A DNA stretch of 64,000 nt from Ascaphus truei (GCA_036426205.1 CM071587.1:981986-1045985), one strand, 5' to 3'; positions 45,337 to 56,108 are shown, counted from the stretch's first letter. A program made the numbers and translations. The notes: generated by a model not told the origin, from the letters alone.

Positions 45337-45660
45337 GGCTGAGTCCCCGGTGGTCACGGCGGCGCGTGATACGGCGTGCGCGCCACACAGCACAGCCCTC
45401 TATAGGGCAGGCCCCAGTGGCTGTATGTGCGCGCAAAGTGCTGTGACGCGTGCGCTGGCAGAGAAGACGAGAATTTTGTCGTGCCGTGACGCGATCACGT
45501 GGCGGCGCGCATCCAATGGCAGGGAAGATATGCCCCGTCATGGCCGTGCCTCCCATCATGGCCCCGCCCCCCCCTGTGCTCCCCTAGAGCTCACGGCTGT
45601 AGTCACTGAACGCGCCGCCATGCCGCCAGGCGCGCATGCAGCTGGGAGGACCGGGGCAGT
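45337..45660 (+). repeat. GC-rich palindromic repeat (taaggc...gtcccc ends)
   Basis: Left end taaggctgagtccccggt; right end gaccggggcagtcgcctta is its approximate inverse. Reverse copy at 8597-8945. Related ends occur at 60134. CpG-rich and without coding capacity. Confidence 0.75.
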
Positions 45661-45939
45661 CGCCTTAGAAATGAGAGGAGGGGGTGAGACTATGGGTGGC
45701 AGGCAGCTTTTACACAAATACTGGCGACAATGGTGAAAGGTGGCAGACACACACCTCACCGCTCCATGCTGTTTCCTCCTCTCCTTGGCCTCACCCCCAG
45801 GCTCCTGACACCTCCTCCTGATTGGCTGCATTACCCAGCAGCAACCAATCAGGATGGATGAACCTGCCCAGCCCCCTAGCAACAGCTCTGCTGTCTCCCT
45901 ACTTGGGGAAATCCCGCGGCCCCCCAAGCCGGTCCGGTC

Positions 45940-47127
45940 ACTATGTTCCGAGAGGTAATACCGGTATACACATACACGCCCAGAGAGGTAATAACGGTAT
46001 ACACATAACCCTTACAGAGAGTTGAATCCGGAATCACATACTGTACTGCCCAGAGAGGTAATCCCGGTATACACATACACACCCCAGAGAGGTAATACCG
46101 TAACACATACACGCCCAGAGGAGTGTAATACGGTATACACATACACGCCCAGAGAGGTTACCGGTATAACCATACACGCCCAGAGAGGTTTACCGGTATA
46201 CACATACACCCAAAGGTAATACCGGTATAAACCTACACGCCCAGAGAGGTGTTACCGGTTATACACATACACCCCAATAGGTAATCCGGTATACACATAC
46301 ACGCCCAGAGAGGTGTTACATCGGTCCACATACAGCATCACCGGAGATGTATAAAGACCGGTATACACATACAACTCCCAAGAGAAGTAATACCGGTATA
46401 CACATACACGCCCAGAGAGGTAATACCGGTATACACATACACGCCCAGAGAGGTAATACCGGTATACACATACACGCCCAGAGAGGTAATACCGGTATAC
46501 ACATACATGCCCAGAGAGCTAATACCGGTATACATATACACGCCCAGAGAGGTAATACCGGTATATACATACACACCCAGAGAGGTAATACCGGTATACA
46601 TATACACACCCAGAGAGATAATACCGGTATACACAGACACGCCCAGAGAGGTAATACCGGTATACACATACACGCCCAGAGATGTAATACCGGTATACAC
46701 ATAACCGCCCAGAGAGGTAATACCGGTATACACATACACACCCAGAGAGATAATACCGGTATACATATACACGCCCAGAGAGGTAATACGGTATACACAT
46801 ACACGCCCAGAGAGGTAATACGGTATACACATACACGCCCAGAGAGGTAATACCGGGATACACATACACGCCCAGAGAGGTAATACCGGTATACACATAC
46901 ACGTCCAGAGAGGTAATACCGGTATACACATACACGCCCAGAGAGGTAATACGGTATACACATACACGCCCAGAGAGGTAATACCGGTATACACATACAC
47001 GCCCAGAGAGGTAATACAGGTATACACATACACGCCCAGAGAGGTAATACCTGTATACACATACACACCCAGAGAGGTAATACCGGTATATACATACACG
47101 CCCAGAGAGATAATACCGGTATACTCA
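45940..47127. repeat. 33-bp minisatellite derived from the hAT MITE
   Basis: About 35 copies of gtaataccggtatacacata followed by cacgcccagagag. The unit corresponds to the MITE internal segment ggaggtaataccggacacat. Copies from 46370 on are clean. Both strands give open 11-residue-repeat frames that are not genes. Confidence 0.93.
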
Positions 47128-47129
47128 TA

Positions 47130-48775
47130 CAGTTAGGTCCGGAATTAATTGGACACTGACACAATTTTCATAATTTTGGCTCTGTACGCCACCACAATGG
47201 ATTTGAAAGTAAACAACCGAGATGCAATAGAAGTGCAGACTTTCAGCTTTAATTCAAGTGATTGAACAAAAATATCGTATGAAACGTTTAGGATTTGCAA
47301 CCATTTTCATACACAGTCCCCTTATTTCAGGGGCTCAAATGTAATTGGACAAATTAACACAATCATAAATAAAATGTTCATTTTTAATTCTTTGTCGAGA
47401 ATCCTTTGCAGGCAATGACTGCTTGAAGTCTGGAACGCATGGACATCACCAAACGCTGGGTTTCCTCCTTTGTGATGCTTTGCCAGGCCTTTACTGCAGC
47501 TGTCTTCAGTTGTTGTTTGTTCGTGGGTCTTTCTGCCTTAAGATTTGTCTTCAGCAAGTGAAATGCATGCTCGATCGGGTTGAGATCAGGGGATTGACTT
47601 GGCCATTGCAGAATATGGCACTTCTTTGCCTTAAAAAACTTCTGGGTTGCTTTCGCAGTATGTTTTGGGTCATTGTCCATCTGTAAAGTAAAGCGCCGTT
47701 CAATCAACTTCGCTGAATTTGGCTGAATCTGAGCAGACAATATATCCCTATACACTTCAGAATTAATCCGACTGCTTCTGTCTTCTGTCACATCATCAAT
47801 AAACACTAGTGACCCAGTGCCATTGTAATCCATGCATGCCCATGCCATCACACTGCCTCCACGTGTTTTACAGATGATGTGGTATGATTCGGATCATGAG
47901 CCGTTCCAAGCCTTCTCCATACTTTTTTTCCCCATCATTCTGGTACAGGTTGATCTTAGTTTCATCTGTCCAAAGAAGCTGTTCCAGAACTGGGCTGGCT
48001 TTTTTAGATATTGTTTGGCAAAGTCTAATCTGGCCTTTCTATTCTTGAGGCTTATGACTGGTTTGCACCTTGTGGTGAACCGTCTGTATTTGCTCTCGTG
48101 AAGTCTTCTCTTTATGGTAGACTTGGATAATGATATGCCTACCTCCTGGAGAGTGTCCTTCACTTGGCTGGATGTTGTGAAGGGGTTTTTCTTTACCATG
48201 GAAAGGATCCTACGATCATCTATCACTGTTGTCTTCCGTGGACGTGCAGGCCTTTTTGTGTTGCAGAGCTCACCAGTGCGCTCTTTTTTTCTCAGAATGT
48301 ACCAAACTGTTGATTTGGCCACTCCTAATGTTCTTGCTATCTCTCTGATGGATTTTCTTTTTTTTTTGCAGCCTAAGGATGCCCTGTTTCACTTGCATTG
48401 AGAGTACCTTTGACCGCATGTTGTGGGTTCACAGCAACAGCTTCCAAATGCGAATGCCACACCTGAAATCAACTCCAGACCTTTTACCCGCTTAATTCAT
48501 GATGAAATAGTGAAGGAAAAGCCCACACCTGTCCATGAAACTGTTTTTGAGTCAAGTGTCCAATTATTTCTGGTCCCTTGAAAAAGAGGGGGCTACATAT
48601 TAAAGAGATGTAATTCCTAAACCCTTTCTCCAATTTGGATGTGAATACCCTCAAATTAAAGCTGATAGACTGCACTTTAAGCCCATATTCATTATATAAC
48701 TGTAAGAATTTATTTTGGTACACAGCCGAAATAACAAAACTTTTAACAGTGTCCAATTATTTCCGGACCTAACTA
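47130..48775 (-). mobile_element. Tc1/mariner element (decayed)
   Basis: A 1646-bp element. Ends cagttaggtccggaattaat and, inverted, attatttccggacctaacta, each bordered by TA (47128-47129 and 48776-48777). It encodes one transposase gene on the minus strand. Removing it would restore the MITE target catacatgtcc, so the insertion is precise. Confidence 0.93.
47384..48420 (-). pseudogene. Tc1 transposase, frameshifted
   Basis: Reads on the minus strand from about 48418 (SMQVKQGILRLQKK, then the helix-turn-helix IAR.LGVAKSTVWYILRKKE) to the end FSTN. Catalytic motifs are visible: TDETK at about 47965 (in a different frame from its upstream part), DNDPKHTAKATQKF, and SPDLNPIEHAFHLLK. So the catalytic D, D and E are all present. 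The frame shifts at an A run near 48365, near 47982 and again between 47894 and 47851, so no functional protein is made. Confidence 0.92.
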
Positions 48776-48964
48776 TACATGTCCAGTATTATCTCTCATT
48801 TTGTACTGGATAAAGTGTCCACATACAGGACATTCTGGTTCAGTACTGGACTCCCGGTAACCCCGGGGTGACACAATAATAGCGAGCCCGACACGTCACA
48901 TGCACGCAAGACTGAAGTGATTGAGAAACACTGGAATCCCCCCGGGACGTGCGTGAGGAAGCGA

Positions 48965-49190
48965 GAGGCGCGTTTATTTCCCTGTTCCCCACCCATGGTT
49001 TCTCTCTTCCACTCGCCCGCTTCTCCTTTCTCTCTTCCACTCGCCCGCTTCTCCTTTCTCTCTTCCACTCGCCCGCTTCTCCTTTCTCCCTTCCGCTCGC
49101 CCGCTTCTCCTTTCTCCCTTCCGCTCGCCCGCTTCTCCTTTCTCCCTTCCGCTCGCCCGCTTCTCCTTTCTTTCTTCCGCTCATGAGACG
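48965..49190. repeat. 27-bp minisatellite (cttccactcgcccgcttctc)
   Basis: Eight copies of cttccactcgcccgcttctc followed by ctttctc; later copies carry cttccgctc. Clean sequence. Confidence 0.93.
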
Positions 49191-49249
49191 TTGCCGGACC
49201 ACGCAACTTCACCTCTCACTCCAAAGGCCCCTCACCCCCTATATCCTGG

Positions 49250-49381
49250 CTCTGATTGAGCCACCTGCGCTGAAGCAGCGACTGAATGAGCCACATGTGC
49301 TGAAGCTGGGATATTGTGAAAACCTGACCTGTTGGGGTAGGGGGGGGGGGGGCGGCATGAGGACTGAAGTGCAGCCCCCCT
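49250..49381. repeat. Palindromic 'ccaactccag' repeat, copy 7
   Basis: Contains gattgagccacctgcgctga, tgtgaaaacctgacctgttg and a long G run in place of the ggtggccc segment, like copy 4. Confidence 0.8.
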
Positions 49382-49439
49382 GGTTTAAATCACAACCTCT
49401 TTGGGTCAGGGACGCCCAGCGGTTCCTTTGATCTGATGC

Positions 49440-49535
49440 ACTTTTCTCCCTGCCCTTCCCCATTATCTCTTAGCACACAGTGCTTCCGCTGCAGCCAGGG
49501 ATTCAGGGTAATGACATGCAAATGACCACACCGTG
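49440..49535 (+). repeat. SINE-like repeat (octamer family), copy 4
   Basis: cattatctcttagcacacag, tgcttccgctgcagccaggg, attcagggtaatgacatgca followed by aatgacc. Confidence 0.7.
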
Positions 49536-49760
49536 CCACCTTTTGCTTCAAATACATTTTAACATGGACAACCCCTATCACCTTCTGCCTGCCGCATTAC
49601 ACAGCTTTTCAGCGCAGCCTTTGTTAGGGAAGTGCAGAGCCAGTAACCCTACTCACAGCCAGCTTTTTCGACCTCTTGTGTCTCTTCAGTGTGAGGCTGC
49701 ATTTATAGACACTGCAGTTTTAGGTTTATACCACGGTTTAACCCCTTGTCTCCCTTACAG

Positions 49761-49852
49761 TCACTGCCAAAATCGACCATATAGCAGCTATTGATTACTC
49801 CCTGACGGGGCCCCCAGCAGTGGCGGCGGAATCCGTGGATGTGCAGCTGAAG
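49761..49852 (+). CDS. bpi: BPI/LBP-family exon 7
   Basis: Acceptor cttgtctcccttacag, donor gtgagg, 92 bp: two bases and 30 codons. It encodes TAKIDHIAAIDYSLTGPPAV, then AAESVDVQLK. 'T.ID..A.IDYSL...P...AE..DV..K' is typical of BPI/LBP. Intact and in phase with both neighbours. Confidence 0.94.
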
Positions 49853-49957
49853 GTGAGGGGCGAGTATCGCGGCCGTGTCTGACCCCCTCCCTGCGCGGGG
49901 CACTAAGAGATTATTGGCAGTGAGTGCGGGGTATATAACCGTCGTGTTTATCCGCAG

Positions 49958-50134
49958 GGGGAGTTTTTTGACCTCTCTCACCGTGCCACGCCCCCCTTCT
50001 CTCCGCCGGCCGTGGCCTTCCCCGTGGACCACAGTCTCATGCTTTACTTCGGGGTCTCGGATTACCTATTCAACACGGCCGGTTTCGTTTACCATTCGGC
50101 TGGGGCGCTGGTCTTCAACCTCACCGACGACATG
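49958..50134 (+). CDS. bpi: BPI/LBP-family exon 8 (proline-rich centre)
   Basis: Acceptor tttatccgcag, donor gtatgg, 177 bp = 59 codons, the same as in human BPI. It begins GEFFDLSHRATPPFSPPAVA, the family's proline-rich region, followed by LMLYFGVSDYLFNTAGFVYH and ending FNLTDDM. FNLT is a potential N-glycosylation site. The proline-rich part leads into the second lipid-binding barrel. Confidence 0.95.
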
Positions 50135-50144
50135 GTATGGCGGA

Positions 50145-50242
50145 GGGCACGGGGCGGAGGGTGTGGGTGGAGGGGGTGGTGTGGGGCGGAGGGTGTGGGG
50201 TGGAGGGGTGGGGTGGAGGGTGTGGGGTGGGGTGTGGTGATG
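50145..50242. repeat. GGAGGGTGTGGGGT tandem repeat
   Basis: G-rich repeat starting 10 bp after exon 8, with units ggagggtgtggggtggaggg. Potential G-quadruplex former near the donor (inference). Confidence 0.85.
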
Positions 50243-50325
50243 CAGTCTTCGACTGAGACACCGATTGAGCTTGAAGCCGGGATATCCTGAAAACCTGACC
50301 TGTTGGTGCAGGAGTTGAGCGCCCC
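50243..50325. repeat. Palindromic 'ccaactccag' repeat, copy 8 (fragment)
   Basis: Fragment: gactgagacaccgattgagc, gggatatcctgaaaacctga, cctgttggtgcaggagttga. Confidence 0.75.
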
Positions 50326-50502
50326 CCCCGCACTCGAGGTATAAATATAATACTTTGAAAGCACAATAGTCTCCCCCACAGAACTGACAATGTCAGTGTG
50401 TTATGAGAGGCAGAGAGATATAGGCGCATATTTAGGTGCTGAACCTTTAGGCCCCGTGACCGCCCTGTAAGATGCACTGCTTAGTATATTTGTATTGTAT
50501 TG

Positions 50503-50678
50503 CATGTCTTTATTTATATAGCGCCATTAATGTACATAGCGCTTCCCAGCAGCAATACACGGACATACTCATATAAATAACAAATAATACAAATAACAGA
50601 TCATGGGAAGAAGCGCTTCAGACATAAGTGTAACATTGCGGAAGAGGAGTCCCTGCTCCCAAAGAGCTTACAATCAAT
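50503..50678 (+). repeat. SINE-like repeat (tttatatagcgcc family)
   Basis: Near-complete copy: tgtctttatttatatagcgc to cccaaagagcttacaatc. About 90% similar by eye to 9083-9260. Confidence 0.85.
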
Positions 50679-51360
50679 ATTTGACCCAAAGTATCCTTGT
50701 GAAGGTAGTAAGGAGCCGGTACTGGGATCCATATGCCCATCTAACATGAGAACCGAATGTATTCATTAAAAGGCAAATATGAGGCCGATAGACAGATCCT
50801 TCTGCTTATAGCGAAGGGTTAACTACATTTCTTCCTTTTATATTTGTGGGAAAACACTGAAGAATTTCAAAGGGACTTTAAACTATTTGTGACATCCTCC
50901 CCCCCCCCTCTCTGGGGTTGGAGTGAGACCAAGGCTTGTCTTTAGTCCCACGATTCCTCCCGGATGGAAGTCGCCTGTTTGATATTGCCACATATTAATC
51001 CGTTTATATGACCGTGTTTCATGTTGGTCCCGGGAGGGAGATCGCTGCTGGTGAGAAATCTCAGCGCCTTCACTTCCACTTCCCCTATTTTGATACCAGA
51101 CTTCCCCTTTCTTACAGTCTTTGATTTTAACCCTTTCATCGTCTCAGGAAACATCTAAAACACTTCAGCTCGCCCCCGACATTGAAAGCTGCAGACCAAG
51201 CAATGTCCTACGTGTGTGTTTTTTTTTTAAAAATAAGTCAGTTCTGTACTATGAGAAAATACTTGCAGCATTTTTTTTTAAACAACTCTGAATTACTTTT
51301 TTAACGTGCTATAGTGTAACAAGTATTTTTTGTTTCTATAGCAACCATTTGCAAAGTCAT
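50679..51360. other. Intron 8 segment, nothing recognised
   Basis: Ordinary intron sequence. The 70-residue minus-strand frame at 50942-51154 has no recognisable motif. Confidence 0.4.
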
Positions 51361-51600
51361 ATAATAATAATAGCATGTTCTTGTATAGCGCTGCTAGTTG
51401 TACACAGCGCTTTACAGAGACATTTTGCAGGCTGAGGTCCCTGCCCCGTGGAGCTTACAATCTATTTTTGGCACCTGAGGCACAGGGAGATAAAGTGACT
51501 TGCCCAAGGTCACAAGGAGCCGACACCGGGAATTGAACCAAGCTCCCCTGCTTCAAACTCTCAGTGCCAGTCAGTGTCTTTACTCACTGAGACACCCCTT
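51361..51600 (+). repeat. MIR/CORE-SINE-like repeat
   Basis: Includes gaggcacagggagataaagt, gacttgcccaaggtcacaag and a tail ccgggaattgaaccaagctc, the classic MIR core. The 5' part agcatgttcttgtatagcgc is lineage specific. Confidence 0.85.
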
Positions 51601-52117
51601 CCTCTTCTGAAACAGGCTCAGGCACACCCCTTTTTGAGCCCTGCCCTCTCTAGCAGTGCACCAATTGTATCTAGTGACTGCCTGGTCACATGATCTTCCC
51701 CACAGAACTTTGCGTCTTTGGTCCTCTTCTGCTGCACTGACAGCCATTTAGTGAACCCCCGAGCCGAATCTTCGCCGATCGATCGGCAACTTAGCTAATT
51801 TCTTATCAGTGTGTGGATTGTGTTGATGCGCATATTAAAGGGGAAAAAACAAAACTAAAAAGCCGGTAACTTGGACAGCTGCTTTAAATGGCAATAAATA
51901 TTAATCCTTAAACTCGTTGGGGCATCTTGCCCGCAACAGGTGTCCAGTTATCAGCGGCTGCAGAACCGGGGCGGTTCTGCTGTGATGTTCCGGAGTTGGT
52001 TCTCTGCAGGGAATGTCACTGTTACACATTATACACACATTACACACACATTACGCACACATTACTCTGTGTGTCCATGTGTGATATAACTGTGATATAT
52101 TGTGTCTCCTGCTGCAG

Positions 52118-52177
52118 ATCCCCAAGGATTTTAGCGTGCGCTTAAACACGTCTTCTTTTGGGTCACTAATACCCCCG
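52118..52177 (+). CDS. bpi: BPI/LBP-family exon 9
   Basis: Acceptor gtctcctgctgcag, donor gtaagt, 60 bp = 20 codons, IPKDFSVRLNTSSFGSLIPP. Human BPI has a 20-codon exon beginning IPK at the same place. NTS is a potential N-glycosylation site. Confidence 0.94.
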
Positions 52178-52184
52178 GTAAGTG

Positions 52185-52860
52185 GCCAATATTGTGTGTG
52201 TATATATGTGTGTGTGTCTCTGTGTCTGTGTGTGTGTGTGTGTGTGTGTGAGGGGGGGGGGGGGGGGGTCCTGATCTGTGTGTAATTTGTATTATATGGT
52301 GTGTGTGTCTCTGTGTCTGTGTGTGTGTGGGGGGTCTGTCTGTGTGTGTGTGTGGCAGGGGGGCTGGAGTCTGTCTGTCTTTGCTGTTGTGGTGGGGCTC
52401 CGTGTTGGTGGGTGGTCCTGTCTGCTGTGTGTTGGTTCCCTGTGTGGTGTGTGTGTGGGTCTGTGTGTCTGTCTGTGTGTGGTGTGGGGGGTCTGTGTGT
52501 GTGGCTGGGGGGGTGTCGGGTGTGTGTCTGTGTGTGTGTGGTTTGTGTGTGGGTGGGGTGTCTGTGTGTGTGTGGGGGTCTGTCTCTGTGTGGGTGTGGG
52601 GGGGGGGTCTGTCTGTGTGTGTGTGTGTGTGTTGTATGTATGTCTGTGTGTGGGGGGGGGGGGTCTGTCTCTGTGTGGTGTGTGTTCCTGTGGGTGGTGG
52701 GGTGGGGGGGGGGGGGGCGGGGGGGCTGTATGTCTGTCTGTGTGTGTGTGTGGGGGGGAGTCTGTATGTCTGTGTGTGTGTGTGTGGGGGGGGGGTCTGT
52801 CTGTGTGTGTGTGTGGGGGGGGCGGGGGGGCTGTATGTTCTTCTGTGTGTGTCGACATAG
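52185..52860. repeat. GT/G-rich compound microsatellite
   Basis: Runs of gtgtgtgtctgtgtg alternate with poly-G. Overlapping Cys/Val/Gly or His/Thr/Pro frames are artefacts. Related 'cacacacagaaccca' repeats follow to 53005. Confidence 0.93.
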
Positions 52861-53067
52861 ACAGACATAGAGCCAGATCCCCCCACCACAGAACCGCACC
52901 CCACACACAGAACCCACCCCACACACAGAACCCACCCCACACACACAGACCCCCCCCACGCACAGACGCACATTCGCACAGACGCACAGACGCACAGACG
53001 CACAGACATGTTTCTCTTTAAACCTTACAGTATTATGGAGTACGGGAATATTTTGCCCCGTTCACAG

Positions 53068-53235
53068 GTGGAGAAGATGTACCCAGACATGCTGATGAAG
53101 CTGCTTATTTCAACTCCCTCTGCCCCATTCATGACCATAAAACCCGGAAATCTGACCCTCTCGCCCACGGTGGACATCCAGGCCTACGCCATCTTACCCA
53201 ACGCCTCACTGGCTCCTCTCTTCCTTCTAAACCTG
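53068..53235 (+). CDS. bpi: BPI/LBP-family exon 10
   Basis: Acceptor cgttcacag, donor gttagt, 168 bp = 56 codons, the same as in human BPI. It encodes VEKMYPDMLMKLLISTPSAP, GNLTLSPTVDIQAYAILPNA, then SLAPLFLLNL. NLT and NAS are potential N-glycosylation sites. It is the last exon with unambiguous similarity; it forms part of the C-terminal barrel. Confidence 0.95.
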
Positions 53236-53480
53236 GTTAGTAAAACCCCCGCTCCGGCGGCGGACACGTGTAGGAAAGTTCCGGGACAGAGCGGCTGGGA
53301 AAGACAGGCAGGCATTCTGCACTGACTATAACACAATGGCAAACACCACCACCAAGATATCATATCTAGGAAGAGGCAATATACAGTATATACCAAACCG
53401 CAGCTGAAATATACGGATAGAAGTGTCTTTGTATCAGAAGTCACCCAATATCAGAATCCAAAATGTGTGTATGTATGTAT

Positions 53481-53618
53481 ATCATTATTTATACAGAGCC
53501 AGCAGTGTGCTCAGCGCTTTACAAAGACAACACAGCGCAGGGAATTATAATACAATAAGCGCAGCAACGTCAGACCCAAGGAAAGGAAATCCCTGCCCCG
53601 GAGAGCTTACACTCTAAG
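53481..53618 (+). repeat. SINE-like repeat (tttatatagcgcc family)
   Basis: Diverged copy: atcattatttatacagagcc, then ccctgccccggagagcttac. Preceded by a short (GTAT)n. Confidence 0.7.
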
Positions 53619-53639
53619 TGGTATGGTAGGAGACTTACA

Positions 53640-54112
53640 GAGACAGCACGTGAAGGAATAAGAGCAGTAGATGGCAGTGGCTGGCCTTGATGGTGGGTAA
53701 GTACAGTAGATGGCAGTGGCTGGCCTTGATTGTAAGTTGGTGCAGTAGATGGCAGTGGCTGGCCTTGATGGTGGGTTGGTGCAGTAGATGGCAGTGGCTG
53801 GCCTTGATGGTGGGTTGGTGCAGTAGATGGCAGTGGCTGGCCTTGATGGTGGGTAAATGCAGTATATGGCAGTGACTGGCCTTGATGGTGGGTAAGTGCA
53901 GTAGATGACAGTGGCTGGCCTTGATGGTGGGTAGGTGCAGTAAATGGCAGTGGCTGGCCTTGATGGTGGGTAAATGCAGTAGATGGCAGTGGCTGGCCTT
54001 GATGGTGGGTAGATGCAGTAGATGGCAGTTGCTGGCCTTGATGGTGGGTAGGTGTAGTAGATGGCAGTAGCTGGCCTTGATGGTGGGTTGGTACAGTAGA
54101 TGGTAGTGCTTA
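53640..54112. repeat. 39-bp minisatellite (cagtagatggcagtggctgg)
   Basis: Twelve clean copies of cagtagatggcagtggctgg followed by ccttgatggtgggtaggtg. Open frames on both strands are repeat artefacts. Confidence 0.94.
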
Positions 54113-54860
54113 GCCACAATGTTGGAGTGACTGTGGATGTGGGATGCTTCTTTTGCGATGTGAGTTTTACGTTTGGTCGGTAGTAAATTAGATGGATTAA
54201 CACCATTAGCAGGGAAAGAGGTGGCATGGAGGCGTGGGTGAGAGCAGGTGTGTATATGGCTGGGGTAAAAATAACAGGAGTGGCGCTCTCAGACAATTAC
54301 AGTGCTAATAATACCGCGATGCGCACTTACATCAAACAACCACGATGCGTATAAAAATAATCCGTGCAGAAGCATGGTCAAAAACGAAGACCACTACTCC
54401 CACCCAGTGGTGGATACTGGAAGTGACATACTGTACAAAAATGTGAAAACATTGTGAGTCCTTCTCTCAACCTTCAATGAGAAACAGTTGTCCAGTTCCT
54501 CAGATGCAGTGTCCCAGAAGAGATGAAGGAGCGGGGGACATCGACAATGTAACGGAAACAAAAATAGGCCATAGAGTAATATTGTCTCAAAAGCTGGTAC
54601 AGTGTTTAAGAACCACCTCCAAAAGTTATACTCACATTCTAGGGAGTATGAAATAGGCATATCGCAGTCTGTGGCAAATGCTGGCAGTAGAATGATGTGG
54701 ATTATCTCGGAAGAAGAGAAAAGAACTCTATTGGGCAAATTATATGTAATAATCTTTACATAGTAATAAACATAAGCCTCTCGAAAGCACACTTGCAATA
54801 TGGCAGTTCTTTTGGGCATATATCAATAAAAAACAGATGCCGCTCAAGCCCCTTATAACG
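54113..54860. other. Intron segment, nothing recognised
   Basis: A 141-residue minus-strand frame (54394-54819) has no motif known to me. No exon of the BPI-like gene was identified here. Confidence 0.4.
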
Positions 54861-54869
54861 CTGTGCTTG

Positions 54870-55080
54870 GGGTCCAAAGAATCACATCGCGCTGTAAGCG
54901 GATCGCGTTAGAAATAATGTACTATTGTATGCATTGTACAATAAAGTATTTAAGACACCAATACTCGTGTTGTAAAGTATTCATCAATACGAAAATCGGG
55001 AGCCAGGCTTGCATCGTGCTATAAGCGGATTTGCGTTTTAGCGGATCGTGTTGTAGCGGATCGCGTTATAACGGGGTTGA
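54870..55080. repeat. Repeat rich in 'agcggatcgcgtt'
   Basis: gctgtaagcggatcgcgtta at 54893 recurs as ataagcggatttgcgtttta, agcggatcgtgttgtagcgg and atcgcgttataacggggttg; an interspersed repeat with internal short repeats. Confidence 0.6.
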
Positions 55081-55168
55081 GCTGTGCTCTGTGGAGTGGA
55101 GATCTCACCGCCGACGCGATGCAGATGGGGTCAGTTGTTTGGATGCCGGCTGGTGTTGCTTCCGGTAG

Positions 55169-55245
55169 CGGCCGCCCGGGAATATCTCTGTAACCTTGAC
55201 AGGAGCGCCTTCCCCAATCGGATGCTGCTCTCTCAGGGACTCGAC
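55169..55245 (+). CDS. bpi: Candidate BPI/LBP-family exon 11
   Basis: Follows tag at 55166-55168. The first frame gives GNISVTLTG and the next frame gives SAFPNRMLLSQGLD before gtgtat. The equivalent human BPI/LBP segment contains TNVSATLT (LBP) and SAESNRLVGELKLD (BPI), so the resemblance needs one frameshift. The site is in unique sequence between two repeats and starts in the required phase 0. It is a suggestion, not a firm exon. Confidence 0.35.
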
Positions 55246-55266
55246 GTGTATATGGCTGGGTCCAGG

Positions 55267-55500
55267 CAGGGCCGGCGCAAGGGTTTCATGCGCCCTAAGT
55301 GGAACTAGGCCTAGCTATTGGAGCTGCAGGTGGTGCGACCACACCCCGGCGTGACGCAAAATAAAAATAATAGGGCGCAAAATAGCGGACAAACAAAAGA
55401 AAAGTAATAAATAAAAAAAAGATTAAAATTAAGAGGAAACAATTATTATAATTATTATTATTATTATTATTATTAATGTGCCCCCAGAACCTTTGCGCCT
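55267..55500. repeat. Inverted-repeat element (ccggcgcaagggttt ends)
   Basis: gccggcgcaagggtttcatg and, inverted, agaacctttgcgcctggttt bound about 230 bp that include (TTA)n at 55440-55475. Probably a MITE. Confidence 0.6.
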
Positions 55501-55519
55501 GGTTTCGCCTAATGGCCAC

Positions 55520-55635
55520 CATCCAGGATTAGGAGAGATGAGAGGAGGGAGAGAGAGATAGGAGGGAGAGAGAGATGGGAGAGAGAGAGAGGGGGGAAAG
55601 AGAGAGAGAGAGAGAGAGATGGGAGAGAGGAGATA
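55520..55635. repeat. GA-rich microsatellite
   Basis: agagagatgggagagaga-type tract. Confidence 0.9.
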
Positions 55636-55744
55636 TCATGTTCACTGGATCAGTATGTCTCTGAATTAGTATCATTCTAACAATACATATAAGATGAATA
55701 TCTCAACCAGTTACAATTTAGCAAAGGTTTATTTTGATACTGTC

Positions 55745-56108
55745 TACTATGTTACTTAGCGTCTGACTGTATGTTACTCGGCCTCTGACTGTATGTTACT
55801 CGGCGTCTGACTGTATGTTACTCGGCGTCTGTATGTTACTCGGCGTCTGACTGTATGTTGCTCAGCGTCTGACTGTATGTTACTCGGCATCTGACTGTAT
55901 GTTACTCGGCGTCTGACTGTATGTTACTCGGCCTCTGACTGTATGTTACTCGGCGTCTGACTGTATGTTACTTGGCGTCTGTATGTTACTCGGCGTCTGA
56001 CTGTATGTTACTCGGCGTCTGACTGTATGTTACTCGGCGTCTGACTATATGTTACTCGGCGTCTGACTGTATGTTACTCGGCGTCTGACTGTATGTTACT
56101 CGGCGTCT
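55745..56108. repeat. 22-bp minisatellite (tctgactgtatgttactcgg)
   Basis: About 17 copies of tctgactgtatgttactcgg followed by cg. Some units lack 'actgtatg'-sized blocks. Confidence 0.94.

Larger units (their letters stand above)
45690..48865 (+). mobile_element. hAT-type element with internal array and nested Tc1
   Basis: The left part tatgggtggcaggcagcttt...aatggtgaaagg and ggtcactatgttccgagagg aligns with the left of the hAT MITE at 7181; the right part after 48776 (acatgtccagtattatctct to ctcccggtaacccc) aligns with its right end. Flanks gggtgaga (45682-45689) and gggtgaca (48866-48873) look like an 8-bp duplication with one mismatch. An extra 45748-45930 segment is shared with 56270-56475, showing it belongs to a longer family member. 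Confidence 0.75.

Noticed and set aside
45940..47127. CRISPR-like regular repeats
   Set aside because: Adjacent copies have no unique spacers and the DNA is vertebrate; this is a minisatellite.
46316..47164. 282-codon open frame with Cys/Leu/Pro-rich repeats that could look like a membrane protein
   Set aside because: It is the reading of the 33-bp array (11 residues per unit); the opposite strand is open too.
52051..52995. His/Thr/Pro-rich frames over 300 codons
   Set aside because: Translation of GT/G-rich microsatellite sequence.
54394..54819. 141-codon minus-strand open frame
   Set aside because: No motif, no splice context, no known similarity; probably chance.
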